From: Stieleria sp. JC731
Lineage (GTDB): Bacteria; Planctomycetota; Planctomycetia; Pirellulales; Pirellulaceae
Length of the DNA stretch: 64,000 bases
Assembly (NCBI RefSeq): GCF_020966635.1
Contig: NZ_JAJKFQ010000002.1
Span: 992,001-1,056,000, forward strand
Direction: 5' to 3'
The notes beneath the pieces were generated by a model. That model searched no databases and was not told where the DNA came from. It saw nothing but the letters and a program-made list of their open reading frames with translations. The position numbers and the translations under genes were made by a program. Of this stretch, positions 7,073 to 14,390 are shown one piece after another (the first letter of the stretch is position 1; the number at the start of each line of letters is the position of its first letter).

Positions 7073-8297
7073 CGTTGCTAACCTCTTGTTCACCACGAGT
7101 TGACAGTCGATAGCCGTCGTATTTGCCTCTTGGAGTGACCGTTTCGCAGTCTTCGAGGATGCCATCGCGAAGCAGTTTTCCGAGTGCTTCATCACCAGCA
7201 GCGTTTGACAATCCGGCCCTTCGGAACGCCTTCGATTTGGTCTGTCCATTGCGACCGATGCCAACGAATGCGTCTCTTAGTTTCTGGGCTCGATCGTCGA
7301 GCTTCTTAGCGGCCTTCTGTGCTTTGGCGTGCTCGGCCCGTTCTTCGCTCTCAACCGCCGCCTCGCTGCCATACATGACGTTCAGCTCGTAACCACGCTT
7401 GCCGGCGTCATCGCGACTTTCATCAATGTCAACCGCATAGGAGCCACAGTGACCCGCTGAGCCGCCCACGGTGAGCCACAGACGGTGAATCGGGTTCTCA
7501 GGGTCGAAACGCTCACGTCGCCCCAGCAGAAGCCAGGAACGAAACGCTTCGGCCTTCCCTGCGCCAGTGACGTCATGCAATTCAAGAGGCGAGAAGTTCT
7601 TCGCGTTCTCGCTTGATCGCTTCACGTGGTCGACCATGACCGGCGTGCAGTCCTTGTCCAGACAGACTTTTGCCAAGTCCATAATCTGTTGACCGTTCTT
7701 GCTGACGTTGGCTTGATCGTCACCGTCTAGGCACTGATACAACGGGTCGATGATGACCACATCTGGTTTGTGCTTCTGGATGAAGTGCGAAAGGATTTGC
7801 AGTTGCTCAGAGTTTTTGGCACTTGGCACCCAGAACTCCCACGCGACTGAATCCCCCAGGCTGGCAAGCTCAAAGTTCTTCGATCTCGCTATTCGGTTTG
7901 CCGTCTCTTGCAAAGTCGCATGACCGCTTTCGGCAGAGCAAACGAGAACCCGCTTTTGGTGCTGAACCCAGAACCGACCGAGGAACTGTTTTTTGATCCC
8001 AAAATCAGACGCCGCCCCGATCGACAACGCCAGATCAATACTCGTTGTTGTCTTCAATCCTTTTGCAGCGCCAGCGATTACCGTCATTTGCTTTTCGGGA
8101 AGGATGTCATCAACGATGTAGTCGATTCGAAAGTCAGCCGCGGCAAACTCGCTCGATGTCATCGGGGGCGATACACCGTAGGTGCTCATCAGCCGATTGA
8201 TTTCTTCGGTCTGCTTTTCCCGCTCATAGTCATCGATCGTTTCTTGATCGATGTCAGGCGGAAGGTCGCTTACAAATGGTTCACCTACATCAATCAC
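7065..8297 (-). CDS. RepA-like AAA ATPase / replicative helicase
   Basis: A 410-aa RecA-fold ATPase of the RepA/AAA_25 group, expected to be the hexameric helicase or helicase loader of the element. Walker A is AGAAKGLKTTTS at about residues 74-85; Walker B is PDVVIIDPLYQ; a likely sensor is PVMVDHVKRS followed by HDVTGAGKAEAFRSW, typical of this family. The C-terminal 90 residues form a charged helix plus a winged-helix-like unit (AFRRAGLSNAAGDEALGKL). The start is the GTG at 8297, which overlaps the primase stop (GTGA) and has GGAGG 8 nt upstream. A longer open frame reaching 8462 lies inside the primase gene and is not used here. Confidence 0.8.
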   Translation of the reverse strand: MIDVGEPFVSDLPPDIDQETIDDYEREKQTEEINRLMSTYGVSPPMTSSEFAAADFRIDYIVDDILPEKQMTVIAGAAKGLKTTTSIDLALSIGAASDFGIKKQFLGRFWVQHQKRVLVCSAESGHATLQETANRIARSKNFELASLGDSVAWEFWVPSAKNSEQLQILSHFIQKHKPDVVIIDPLYQCLDGDDQANVSKNGQQIMDLAKVCLDKDCTPVMVDHVKRSSENAKNFSPLELHDVTGAGKAEAFRSWLLLGRRERFDPENPIHRLWLTVGGSAGHCGSYAVDIDESRDDAGKRGYELNVMYGSEAAVESEERAEHAKAQKAAKKLDDRAQKLRDAFVGIGRNGQTKSKAFRRAGLSNAAGDEALGKLLRDGILEDCETVTPRGKYDGYRLSTRGEQEVSNDE

Positions 8298-9256
8298 GCT
8301 GCGGTCCTCCCGTAACCCTGTTGTCTTGCGGCCCGTGCTGCCTCGCTCCGGTCGCCCTTGTAATTCAGTGCCGCGAATGCTGAGAACTTGCCCCACGTCT
8401 GATAGGAGCCGACTGGGGCGAGTGGCCCCGCCGATCCCGAATAGACGGTCAACACTTCGCACCCGTTCGTTGCGATGACGACTCGGGCTGACGTGCCAAA
8501 CTTCTTCCCTGGTCGCGTCCAGCGTTCGCCGTCCTGCGATGTCCAGCCGTGCGGCGTTAAGATGTCAGGCCAACTCGCTTCGACGTCAAACGCTCCCCAC
8601 GGCGTTGAGGTGTCAACATCAGTCACGACAGACGGTGATTGCCGTCGCAATTGATCGTGGCACTCTTGTTTGAGCGTTTCAGATTCATCAAATGACCGAG
8701 CTATCCGCCACAACACCGCTCGCTCGTCAGGTTCCAGTTGGGGCAGTTCTGGCAACGGTCGGCCCATCACCTGCATGTAAGGGTTCCCGCTGGAATGAAC
8801 TTCGATCGGTGATCCCGCCGCGACGATGTAGCCGCCTTGACCCCTTGTCTCGATGTAAGGTTTTGAGCGATCAGGCGGAAAAGCGATCTTCTTGTTTCCG
8901 CAGAGTTCACGACAGCGAAACGGGACGTGAATCCCACCGCCGCCCGTTTCGATCACTGGCAACCTTCCGCGAATGTCGCTTGGTAGTTGATCCCACCATG
9001 CGTTAAATACTCGCATCGGCTCGAGGTCAAAATCGAAGACTTCAAGTCCACCCGATACCGAACCGCAGACGATCCCGATCCCCGCTGGTTTTGCAAACCA
9101 TGACTTCAGTTCGTCGTCAGTGGCGATCGTGGATTGATAGGGCTCCCAAGTCGGAAGTGCCGGTCGCTTTGTTCCATCCATCCGAAGCGGAATGACACTG
9201 ATCCCAGCTTCGACGTACAGGCGAGCGGTGTAGAGAACGGCAGCGGCGGTGCTCAT
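8294..9256 (-). CDS. Bifunctional primase-polymerase (Prim-Pol, archaeo-eukaryotic primase fold)
   Basis: A 320-aa protein whose first 190 residues match the Prim-Pol N-terminal domain found in phages and plasmids. It begins with AGISVIPLRMDGTKRPALPTW, has the metal-binding acidic motif EVFDFDLEP, the nucleotide-binding GGGGIHVPFR motif with its His, and the late ETRGQGGYIVAAGS motif. The C-terminal part (about 225-310) contains a small domain, WTSQDGERWTRPGKKFGTSA, of the kind that follows primases in prophages. It would prime, and may polymerise, element DNA. It overlaps the upstream TOPRIM gene and the downstream ATPase gene by 4 nt each. Confidence 0.88.
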   Translation of the reverse strand: MSTAAAVLYTARLYVEAGISVIPLRMDGTKRPALPTWEPYQSTIATDDELKSWFAKPAGIGIVCGSVSGGLEVFDFDLEPMRVFNAWWDQLPSDIRGRLPVIETGGGGIHVPFRCRELCGNKKIAFPPDRSKPYIETRGQGGYIVAAGSPIEVHSSGNPYMQVMGRPLPELPQLEPDERAVLWRIARSFDESETLKQECHDQLRRQSPSVVTDVDTSTPWGAFDVEASWPDILTPHGWTSQDGERWTRPGKKFGTSARVVIATNGCEVLTVYSGSAGPLAPVGSYQTWGKFSAFAALNYKGDRSEAARAARQQGYGRTAA

Positions 9257-10281
9257 TGGTCGGCACCCCCGACGAACTGACCAAGGGTCGATTCCCAGGA
9301 TTCCTTTTCAAGTTGTTCAATCCTTTGAAGTTGCTCCCATTGATCGTCGGGGACGTACTGCATGATTGCATCACGCACCAGTGTTCGAATCACGTTTGGA
9401 TCTAGGGCGTCAACTTCTGCGCACCGATCTCCATATTTCTTGGCGAACTTCGCAGCGCGGGTGTCGGCGAAATCGCCATTTCGTTTTCGTTTCAGGCTCA
9501 GCTTGATGAGCTTGTGCTTGTCGAAGTCCGATTCATTGAGGGCAAGACGCTGCCAGGTAATGAACCGTCCGAGCCACTCCATATAAACATCGTCAGTGCG
9601 GTCGTCGTCGATATGCGATACGACGACACTTTTTCCTGAGTGCTTCTGAATCTTCTCCCTTAGCGATCTTTCAAGATCAAAACCACTAGGGTCAAAGTCG
9701 CCAAGATAGAAACACCTGATCGGCTTTTGGATTCTTTTGAACGCAGTCCCAAGATGATGGACGTAAGCATCACTGACATATCCGCGAACGGGCGACAGCG
9801 GCACGTCAAGTTCTTCCGTGACTGGGGCAACCACCCCGGTCATCGCATCTTTTTCAATGAAGATGTGAACGTACTGCGGAAGCGATGCCCAGAAGTCTTT
9901 TCTGTATGCGCCGCGAACGGTGTCAGTGAAGTCTTCCAGCCCCGACCATGATGATGGCTTGATCGTGGCACGAAGATTGTCGACGATCCATTCGTACGGG
10001 ATCCACCCCGCGTCCCGCAGTGTCGACAATAATCGCTGCAACTTGCTGTAATACTGCCTGTCAGTGCTTGGGAAGAATCCCGTCGAGACGACGCGATAGA
10101 AGAGTCCCCGAAGTGTGATTGGCTGGCAATCGATCGCAAGCTCGCCAGCGATGACCGCCAACTCATAGGAATCGCCGCGCAAACCAATGTCGCAAAGTCG
10201 AGTCAGTGAGTCGACCGATAAGGACGTCTCCCAGCCTATCGAGTCTAGCCTCGTTAAGAGCGTTTCGAGCTTCACCGTCAC
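9253..10281 (-). CDS. Topoisomerase VI A subunit / Spo11-like TOPRIM protein (Mini-A-like)
   Basis: A 342-aa protein with the two-part layout of Topo VI-A and Spo11. The N-terminal winged-helix region contains ITLRGLFYRV, matching the motif that holds the catalytic tyrosine (Tyr62 here). The TOPRIM domain has IEKDAM (Glu143) and LGDFDPSGFDL (Asp195, Asp197), matching the Glu and DxD metal ligands. No GHKL-ATPase B subunit is visible. Stand-alone relatives on mobile elements are known as Mini-A proteins. It would cleave or relax DNA during replication or packaging, by inference. It starts at a GTG overlapping the upstream gene and ends in an ATGA overlap with the primase. JetD/OLD-like TOPRIM nucleases are more distant alternatives. 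Confidence 0.75.
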   Translation of the reverse strand: MTVKLETLLTRLDSIGWETSLSVDSLTRLCDIGLRGDSYELAVIAGELAIDCQPITLRGLFYRVVSTGFFPSTDRQYYSKLQRLLSTLRDAGWIPYEWIVDNLRATIKPSSWSGLEDFTDTVRGAYRKDFWASLPQYVHIFIEKDAMTGVVAPVTEELDVPLSPVRGYVSDAYVHHLGTAFKRIQKPIRCFYLGDFDPSGFDLERSLREKIQKHSGKSVVVSHIDDDRTDDVYMEWLGRFITWQRLALNESDFDKHKLIKLSLKRKRNGDFADTRAAKFAKKYGDRCAEVDALDPNVIRTLVRDAIMQYVPDDQWEQLQRIEQLEKESWESTLGQFVGGADQ

Positions 10282-10574
10282 ACCCCCAACGCTTTTGAGA
10301 TGCGTTCAATTGCAACGTCCCAGTGTTCAAAGGTTCGCAGACCTGGGTGCTGTGCAGTCCAGCCGACGTGTCGCTCTAGCTCCCGCTTGAATCCTTCGTA
10401 GGCGAGGAATCGATTGCGTGATCGTCGTCGACGTTTTGCTCGAGCTTCGATCTCTGCTAGTGAAGGGACAACTGCAACCATCGCGTCCCAGTCAGTCGAG
10501 ATAGGTTGCGGTGCGGTGACCGACGATGGTCTGAATTGACTTGTCGAAAGTCGATTGATAGGTAAACTTGACAT
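10278..10574 (-). CDS. Unknown basic prophage protein before the TOPRIM gene
   Basis: A 98-aa protein from the ATG at 10,574, which has GGAG 11 nt upstream; an upstream in-frame start at 10,727 would add an improbable Arg/Ser-rich leader overlapping the preceding gene. The N-terminal third is Ser/Pro-rich and likely disordered. The rest contains a very basic stretch (ARAKRRRRSRNRF) and a helical segment with aromatic residues (GFKRELERHVGW, FEHWDVAIERISKAL). It ends in a GTGA overlap with the Topo VI-A-like gene, so it may act with it. No family recognised. Confidence 0.55.
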   Translation of the reverse strand: MSSLPINRLSTSQFRPSSVTAPQPISTDWDAMVAVVPSLAEIEARAKRRRRSRNRFLAYEGFKRELERHVGWTAQHPGLRTFEHWDVAIERISKALGV

Positions 10575-10656
10575 TGGTGCTTTTGCTCCGTGCTTGCTCC
10601 GTTGGTCGAATCCGCCTGCCAGCTTCAGCGACCAACACGATTCATGCTCATCCGGT

Positions 10657-10845
10657 CTACTTTGGCCGGGTGGGCTTCTTTGATTTCTTCCGTGCCGTCT
10701 TCTGCGGCTTGATCTCGATCGCATCACGTTCCGGCAAGCTCAGCAGAAAACGAGCGAGGGCGTCGATCTGATCCGATGACAGCTCATCGCAGACCTTCCC
10801 CGCTGTTTGCTTCGCTTCACGTTTCGGTGTGATGCGTTGGATCAT
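10657..10845 (-). CDS. Small Lys-rich prophage protein
   Basis: A 62-aa protein with an N-terminal segment, a central amphipathic helix (SDQIDALARFLLSLPERDA) and a C-terminal tail of Lys/Arg (PQKTARKKSKKPTRPK) suited to nucleic-acid binding. It overlaps the preceding 69-aa gene by 4 nt (ATGA), so it belongs to the same early operon. No function can be assigned. Confidence 0.55.
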   Translation of the reverse strand: MIQRITPKREAKQTAGKVCDELSSDQIDALARFLLSLPERDAIEIKPQKTARKKSKKPTRPK

Positions 10846-11051
10846 TTGGTTGAGACGCGACCACTTGTTTTTGATGTGATCGCAGTGACAGCGTTTAGAT
10901 CAACTGTCACAGGAAGAACACGCGCTTCGCGGATGCGGTGTCTTTTTAAGAGTTGGCGTCCAGCAGACTCAGCGTCAATCAGTCGCCAGTAGATTTCGCC
11001 GCTACGGTGCCAGCCAGTTGGCTGGAGACATTCAAGAATAAAACCGTTCAT
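10842..11051 (-). CDS. First gene of the prophage replication operon, unknown 69-aa protein
   Basis: A 69-aa protein with the pattern NGFILECLQPTGWHRSGEIYWRLID near the start, then a basic helix and a Val/Thr-rich end. It has no recognised family. It is the first gene after a promoter-sized gap of 95 nt and its start codon touches an 11-bp inverted repeat, so it marks the beginning of the replication operon and is probably the point of control. Confidence 0.55.
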   Translation of the reverse strand: MNGFILECLQPTGWHRSGEIYWRLIDAESAGRQLLKRHRIREARVLPVTVDLNAVTAITSKTSGRVSTK

Positions 11052-11052
11052 G

Positions 11053-11090
11053 TATCACCAGATCAGTTTGAGTGATCGAATCTGGTGATA
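11053..11090 (-). promoter_or_regulatory. Perfect inverted repeat at the start of the replication operon (operator or RBS hairpin)
   Basis: TATCACCAGAT at 11,053-11,063 and its exact reverse complement at 11,080-11,090 are separated by 16 nt. One arm lies a single nucleotide from the start codon of the 69-aa gene, and the only Shine-Dalgarno-like sequence (GGTGA on the minus strand) is inside that arm. As DNA it has the shape of a dimer-binding operator. As RNA the 11-bp stem would hide the ribosome site. Confidence 0.6.
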
Positions 11091-11146
11091 TTTCTATGCG
11101 ATATTTTTGGTGTTTCAGTTGCTTCCGAATACTTCGGGCAAACTAC

Positions 11147-11866
11147 CTACAACCCCGCTCGTCGCTTTTTCAATAGGTGTTTGTAGAGTGCCGCTTTTTC
11201 TGCGGCTGAAAGCCTCATGTTGGCGTCAGTGAACCTGACGACTCCGACAACTTCCGATAACTTTCTTCTCCCATCTTCAGGGCATTTCCCGATGACGGGC
11301 GGATTTTGGCGAGAGGAATCAGACCACCTTTTCACCAAGGCGGTTGCGTCAGTTTCATTTCCGGCAAAGTAGTAGGCGGCGTCGTAGAGCGACACGCCAA
11401 GCGGCTTTCCGTCCTCTGTCGACATTTCGATCTCCGCCCTGACTTCCGACAGCATGTCAATCAAGTCAGGTCTCAATTGCCTTAACGCTTCGCCCGCGTG
11501 GGCAAAGAAGTCGCCTGCTGTTTTTTCTGCACCACCTTTCAGTTGTGCATTAAACGCTTCTTCGAGCAGTGATGCCTCCCAGAAGCGATCACACGCGACA
11601 AGCTCAACTTTTTTCAATAGTTTCGCAAGTCGGTTCGCGAGGTCGTCAGGGTCTTTCCGGATTACAGCGATCACGCTTTCAATGTCAGACTGCAATTCGT
11701 TCATCCATGCGATTGCCTGAGCAAATGAAGAACTTGGCCCGCCCGCCTGTTGGACCGATGCCGCTGTCTCAGAAACTGACTGATAGAAGCTATCGTGTGG
11801 CCGGCTGCAGTCCAAAAGGATTGACTCCAGCATGGCAGCAGATTTTTGCAGGCTTTCGATTTCCAT
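11147..11866 (-). CDS. Unknown 239-aa prophage protein nearest the attachment site
   Basis: An all-helical-looking, acidic protein with no signal peptide or membrane segment. The first half contains SFAQAIAWMNELQSDIESV and NRLAKLLKKVELV. The end (FTDANMRLSAAEKAALYKHLLKKR) is a basic amphipathic helix. A good Shine-Dalgarno sequence (GAGG, 9 nt before the ATG) supports the start. It lies between the replication operon and the attachment junction, where regulators, excision factors or cargo genes usually sit, but no helix-turn-helix or integrase motif is evident. Function unknown. Confidence 0.65.
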   Translation of the reverse strand: MEIESLQKSAAMLESILLDCSRPHDSFYQSVSETAASVQQAGGPSSSFAQAIAWMNELQSDIESVIAVIRKDPDDLANRLAKLLKKVELVACDRFWEASLLEEAFNAQLKGGAEKTAGDFFAHAGEALRQLRPDLIDMLSEVRAEIEMSTEDGKPLGVSLYDAAYYFAGNETDATALVKRWSDSSRQNPPVIGKCPEDGRRKLSEVVGVVRFTDANMRLSAAEKAALYKHLLKKRRAGL

Positions 11867-11945
11867 AGATTCAATCCTCTTTCATTAATGGCCCCGCCCG
11901 CCATGACTGGAGAAAGAGAAACTCAGTCACAGCGAACGAAGCCCA

Positions 11946-11997
11946 ATCACCAGCCGTCGCCGGTGATCGTTTGATTGTCAGCCACCGTCGCGGCTGA
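11946..11997. repeat. Twin hairpins beside the attachment junction
   Basis: Two inverted repeats of matching design lie at 11,946-11,967 (arms of 9) and 11,978-11,997 (arms of 8). Both have the 4-nt loop CGTC and an A:C mismatch in the third arm position from the loop (G:T wobble on the other strand). Their centres are 31 bp apart, about three helical turns. They may be arm-type sites for an integrase or excision factor, or a paired operator for the 239-aa gene. Confidence 0.45.
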
Positions 11998-12037
11998 TCG
12001 TTTTGGTATTGTTGCCGATTGTCACTTCGAATCAACC

Positions 12038-13234
12038 TTAAACGCGATGGTGACCACTGCAGCAACTCCGGTCGCTTGCGAAGATCTCCCCGCTGATGCG
12101 GCTCATGTATTTCTCGACTTGCGGTGGAGTGCAATTGCATGCCCGCCTCGGATCACTTCTATAGCCACAAGGACATGGGTTCGCCGCGGCCACCAACATA
12201 AAATCGCTGGGAAACGTGGTCGACCGAAGTGCACGAGAGATGGTGACGATGCCATCTTCGAGCGGTTGTCGCATGACTTCCAATGTCTTGCGATTGAATT
12301 CGGGAAGTTCATCAAGAAACAAAATCCCGTTGTGTGCTTTACTGATTTCGCCCGGCGAAGGTGGACTGCCACCACCGACCAACCCTGCATCACTAATCGT
12401 GTGGTGCGGGGAACGGAAAGGCCTGCGGGCAAGCAAAGGCTGGCCACTTGGAAGCTGACCAAGCGCTGAATAGATCCGTGTGGTTTCGATCGATTCGGAA
12501 GCACTCAGGGTAGGCAGCACAGTTGGCACGCGTTTGGCGAGCATCGTTTTGCCACTTCCTGGCGGACCGATCATGATCAAATTATGCGAGCCACTGGCGG
12601 CTAAGGTGATCGCTCGTTTGGCGGATTCCTGTCCCCTGACGTCGCCAAAATCGACGTCGTAGATGCTGTGCTCGTCAAACAGTTCTTCGATACGACTGGG
12701 CGCAGGGGCGATGTCGATCTCACCGGCAAAGAATGCGACCGCTTGAGCAAGGCTTTCGACCGGAATGATATCGAGGCCTTCGACAACAGCAGCCTCGGCC
12801 GCGTTTGCCGCGGGCACGACAAGCCCACGAAGCTGTTGATCCTTCGCCGCTTCGATGGCGATCGACAAGCTGCCTTTGACCGGTCGCGTGTAGCCTTCGA
12901 GTGCGAGTTCGCCGATGATGGCGTAGCTTTCGAGCCGATCTGGAATCAGTTGACCGCTTCCGGCAAGCACGCCAAGGGCGACGGATAAATCAAATGAAGC
13001 GGCTTGTTTTGGTAGGTCACCCGGAGCCAGATTGATCACGATGCGGTCGATCGGTCTGGTGAAGCCACTGTTGACGATCGCACGTTCGACCCGGTGCGTG
13101 GACTCTTTTACCGCAGTGTCGGGCAACCCGACCAAGATTGTTTTTGGCATGGCTGCCGGCGAAATGTCAACTTCGACATCAACCGGCATCGCTTCGATGC
13201 CAAGCAAGGTGAACGTCTTGAGCCGTGCAAGCAT
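12038..13234 (-). pseudogene. comM: comM (yifB), AAA+ helicase of natural transformation, 3' end lost to the prophage
   Basis: ComM/YifB is a Mg-chelatase-like AAA+ helicase that extends recombination during natural transformation. The N-terminal ChlI-like domain (about 20-140, with [13 protein letters not shown] and [13 protein letters not shown]) and the AAA core (Walker [14 protein letters not shown], Walker [18 protein letters not shown] and [11 protein letters not shown] motifs) are intact. After SRISG the expected PLLDRID motif is replaced by [10 protein letters not shown] and a stop. The open frame is 398 aa against about 500 for the family, and the second region of homology plus the C-terminal domain are missing. 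The remainder should lie beyond the left end of the prophage. The disrupted protein is unlikely to work as a helicase. Confidence 0.9.
12088..12106. other. Prophage right attachment junction inside comM
   Basis: The chromosomal sequence encoding KYMSRISG is normal up to about 12,090 and diverges immediately to its left. The att core should lie in or next to this stretch (minus strand ATGAGCCGCATCAGCGGG), because recombination duplicates the core at both ends. The second copy is not in the window, so the exact core length cannot be read. Confidence 0.7.
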
Positions 13235-13804
13235 GTCCTCGATCCCAGAAAAGTCTCCTTTGGCAGCACACCCGCAATAGTGGCAGACAAACCCTCCGGT
13301 GGCAACCCGACGTCAATTCAGTCTCGAGCGCTACTAATGATCTGTCGAATTTCAGGTTTGGTCTCTCACCAAGTCGCCTTCGACGACTCAAAACCAGTCG
13401 AAAAGAACGCGACTTCTATTGAGTGAATGGGGAAAAGGGAAAACAAACTCGCTGCAAAGCTAGCTTCCAGTGCTCGATCTGTTGAATCGTCTGTGCCAAC
13501 CATTTGCCGAACAACGTGTTGGTACCTAGAACGATCACGGATCCGTTGTATTTGAACTTCGACATCACTGATCGATCAGACAGGACGTCGAGCAAACTGT
13601 TGCGTCCACGCTCTACCTTCCTGCTGACGATTCGCGTCACACAGACGCTGGGCGGCTGGCACCCCTAGGGATAGCAAAGATTCAGAACAGCAGAGTTTCA
13701 GGTTCGCTCAAGAGAAGACTGTCTTTGGATCGATGATCTGGGTAGGCTATCGGTTTGACCAACTGCAGAAACCAAACCGTTTCGATCCTCCTTGTCTTTC
13801 ACGA
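13235..13804. other. Intergenic region between comM and the next gene
   Basis: About 570 bases without a convincing gene. It should hold the comM promoter (minus strand) and the promoter of the 176-aa gene (plus strand). Small open frames in both directions have no good start or composition. I see no tRNA, repeat or terminator here. Confidence 0.5.
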
Positions 13805-14335
13805 ATGAAACTTCAGTTTGCCATCACCAGTACGCCCATCGATACCCCATCGACGCGCGATCAAGTCCTGGCTGCGGTCAACGCCATCGTCGCTGACCAA
13901 TCGGCAATCAACGTTTCCCTGGATGGATCACGCATCCGTATCGAAGTCGAAGCTTCGGATTCGGGTCGCGATGCAAGCTTTGATTCCGACGCACTGCTAG
14001 AGCTGCTCAAACAGGTTGCATCGATTCGTAACACTGTTGCCGATGATGGCTCGCCCATTCGATGGAAAGTCGGCCATCAACTTGATAGCTGCCTTGGCAC
14101 GATTGATGAGCAAGGCATCGACGCGTCACTGGCAATCGAATTGTCGACCGCATTCACCGTCGCCGAATCGTTAGCCGACATGATGGTTGATGGAGAATAC
14201 GACGAGGCAGACTTTGACGAGGCTTCGAGTGACTTCACTGATACGGCAGTCAATCTTCAAAACGAGGATGAATGGAATTCGCTTTCATCGTTTGAAGAAA
14301 CGTTCCAACGGTTTCCGGAACTGGATCAGAATTAG
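13805..14335 (+). CDS. Unknown acidic cytoplasmic protein
   Basis: A 176-aa protein from the ATG at 13,805; an upstream in-frame start would add 24 residues of poor quality. It begins with a short beta strand MKLQFAITSTPID, followed by two alpha/beta segments with RDQVLAAVNAIVADQ and SLDGSRIRIEVEASD, and an acidic, Asp/Glu-rich C-terminal 60 residues (DGEYDEADFDEASSDF). There is no signal peptide or membrane segment. No family was recognised. It stands alone on the plus strand between comM and a minus-strand gene whose 3' end faces it. Confidence 0.65.
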   Translation: MKLQFAITSTPIDTPSTRDQVLAAVNAIVADQSAINVSLDGSRIRIEVEASDSGRDASFDSDALLELLKQVASIRNTVADDGSPIRWKVGHQLDSCLGTIDEQGIDASLAIELSTAFTVAESLADMMVDGEYDEADFDEASSDFTDTAVNLQNEDEWNSLSSFEETFQRFPELDQN

Positions 14336-14390
14336 CGAGGCGTTTGCGGCATGCAACCTTGTTGTTGATCGAGCAGCAGCTTTCAAACTA

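Larger units (their letters stand above)
1..12090 (-). mobile_element. Prophage or phage-like integrative element (partial) inserted in comM
   Basis: A continuous block of minus-strand genes, most overlapping by 4 nt, encodes phage replication functions (primase-polymerase, RepA-like ATPase, TOPRIM protein) followed by virion functions (HK97-type capsid, ClpP-like prohead protease, tape measure protein). The right boundary is placed where the comM reading frame loses its conserved sequence, near 12,090. The left boundary is outside the window: no second comM fragment, terminase, portal or integrase is visible. A tape measure protein implies a long-tailed virion. Whether the element is active, defective or a satellite cannot be told from this part. 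Confidence 0.85.

Noticed and set aside
8298-8462. N-terminal extension of the RepA-like ATPase up to 8462
   Set aside because: It overlaps the primase gene by 165 bases and is Arg/Gly/Ser-rich; the GTG at 8297 has GGAGG and a 4-nt overlap.
11871-12140. 89-codon minus-strand frame crossing the att junction
   Set aside because: It begins inside comM in another frame and has no Shine-Dalgarno sequence; it is an accident of the junction.
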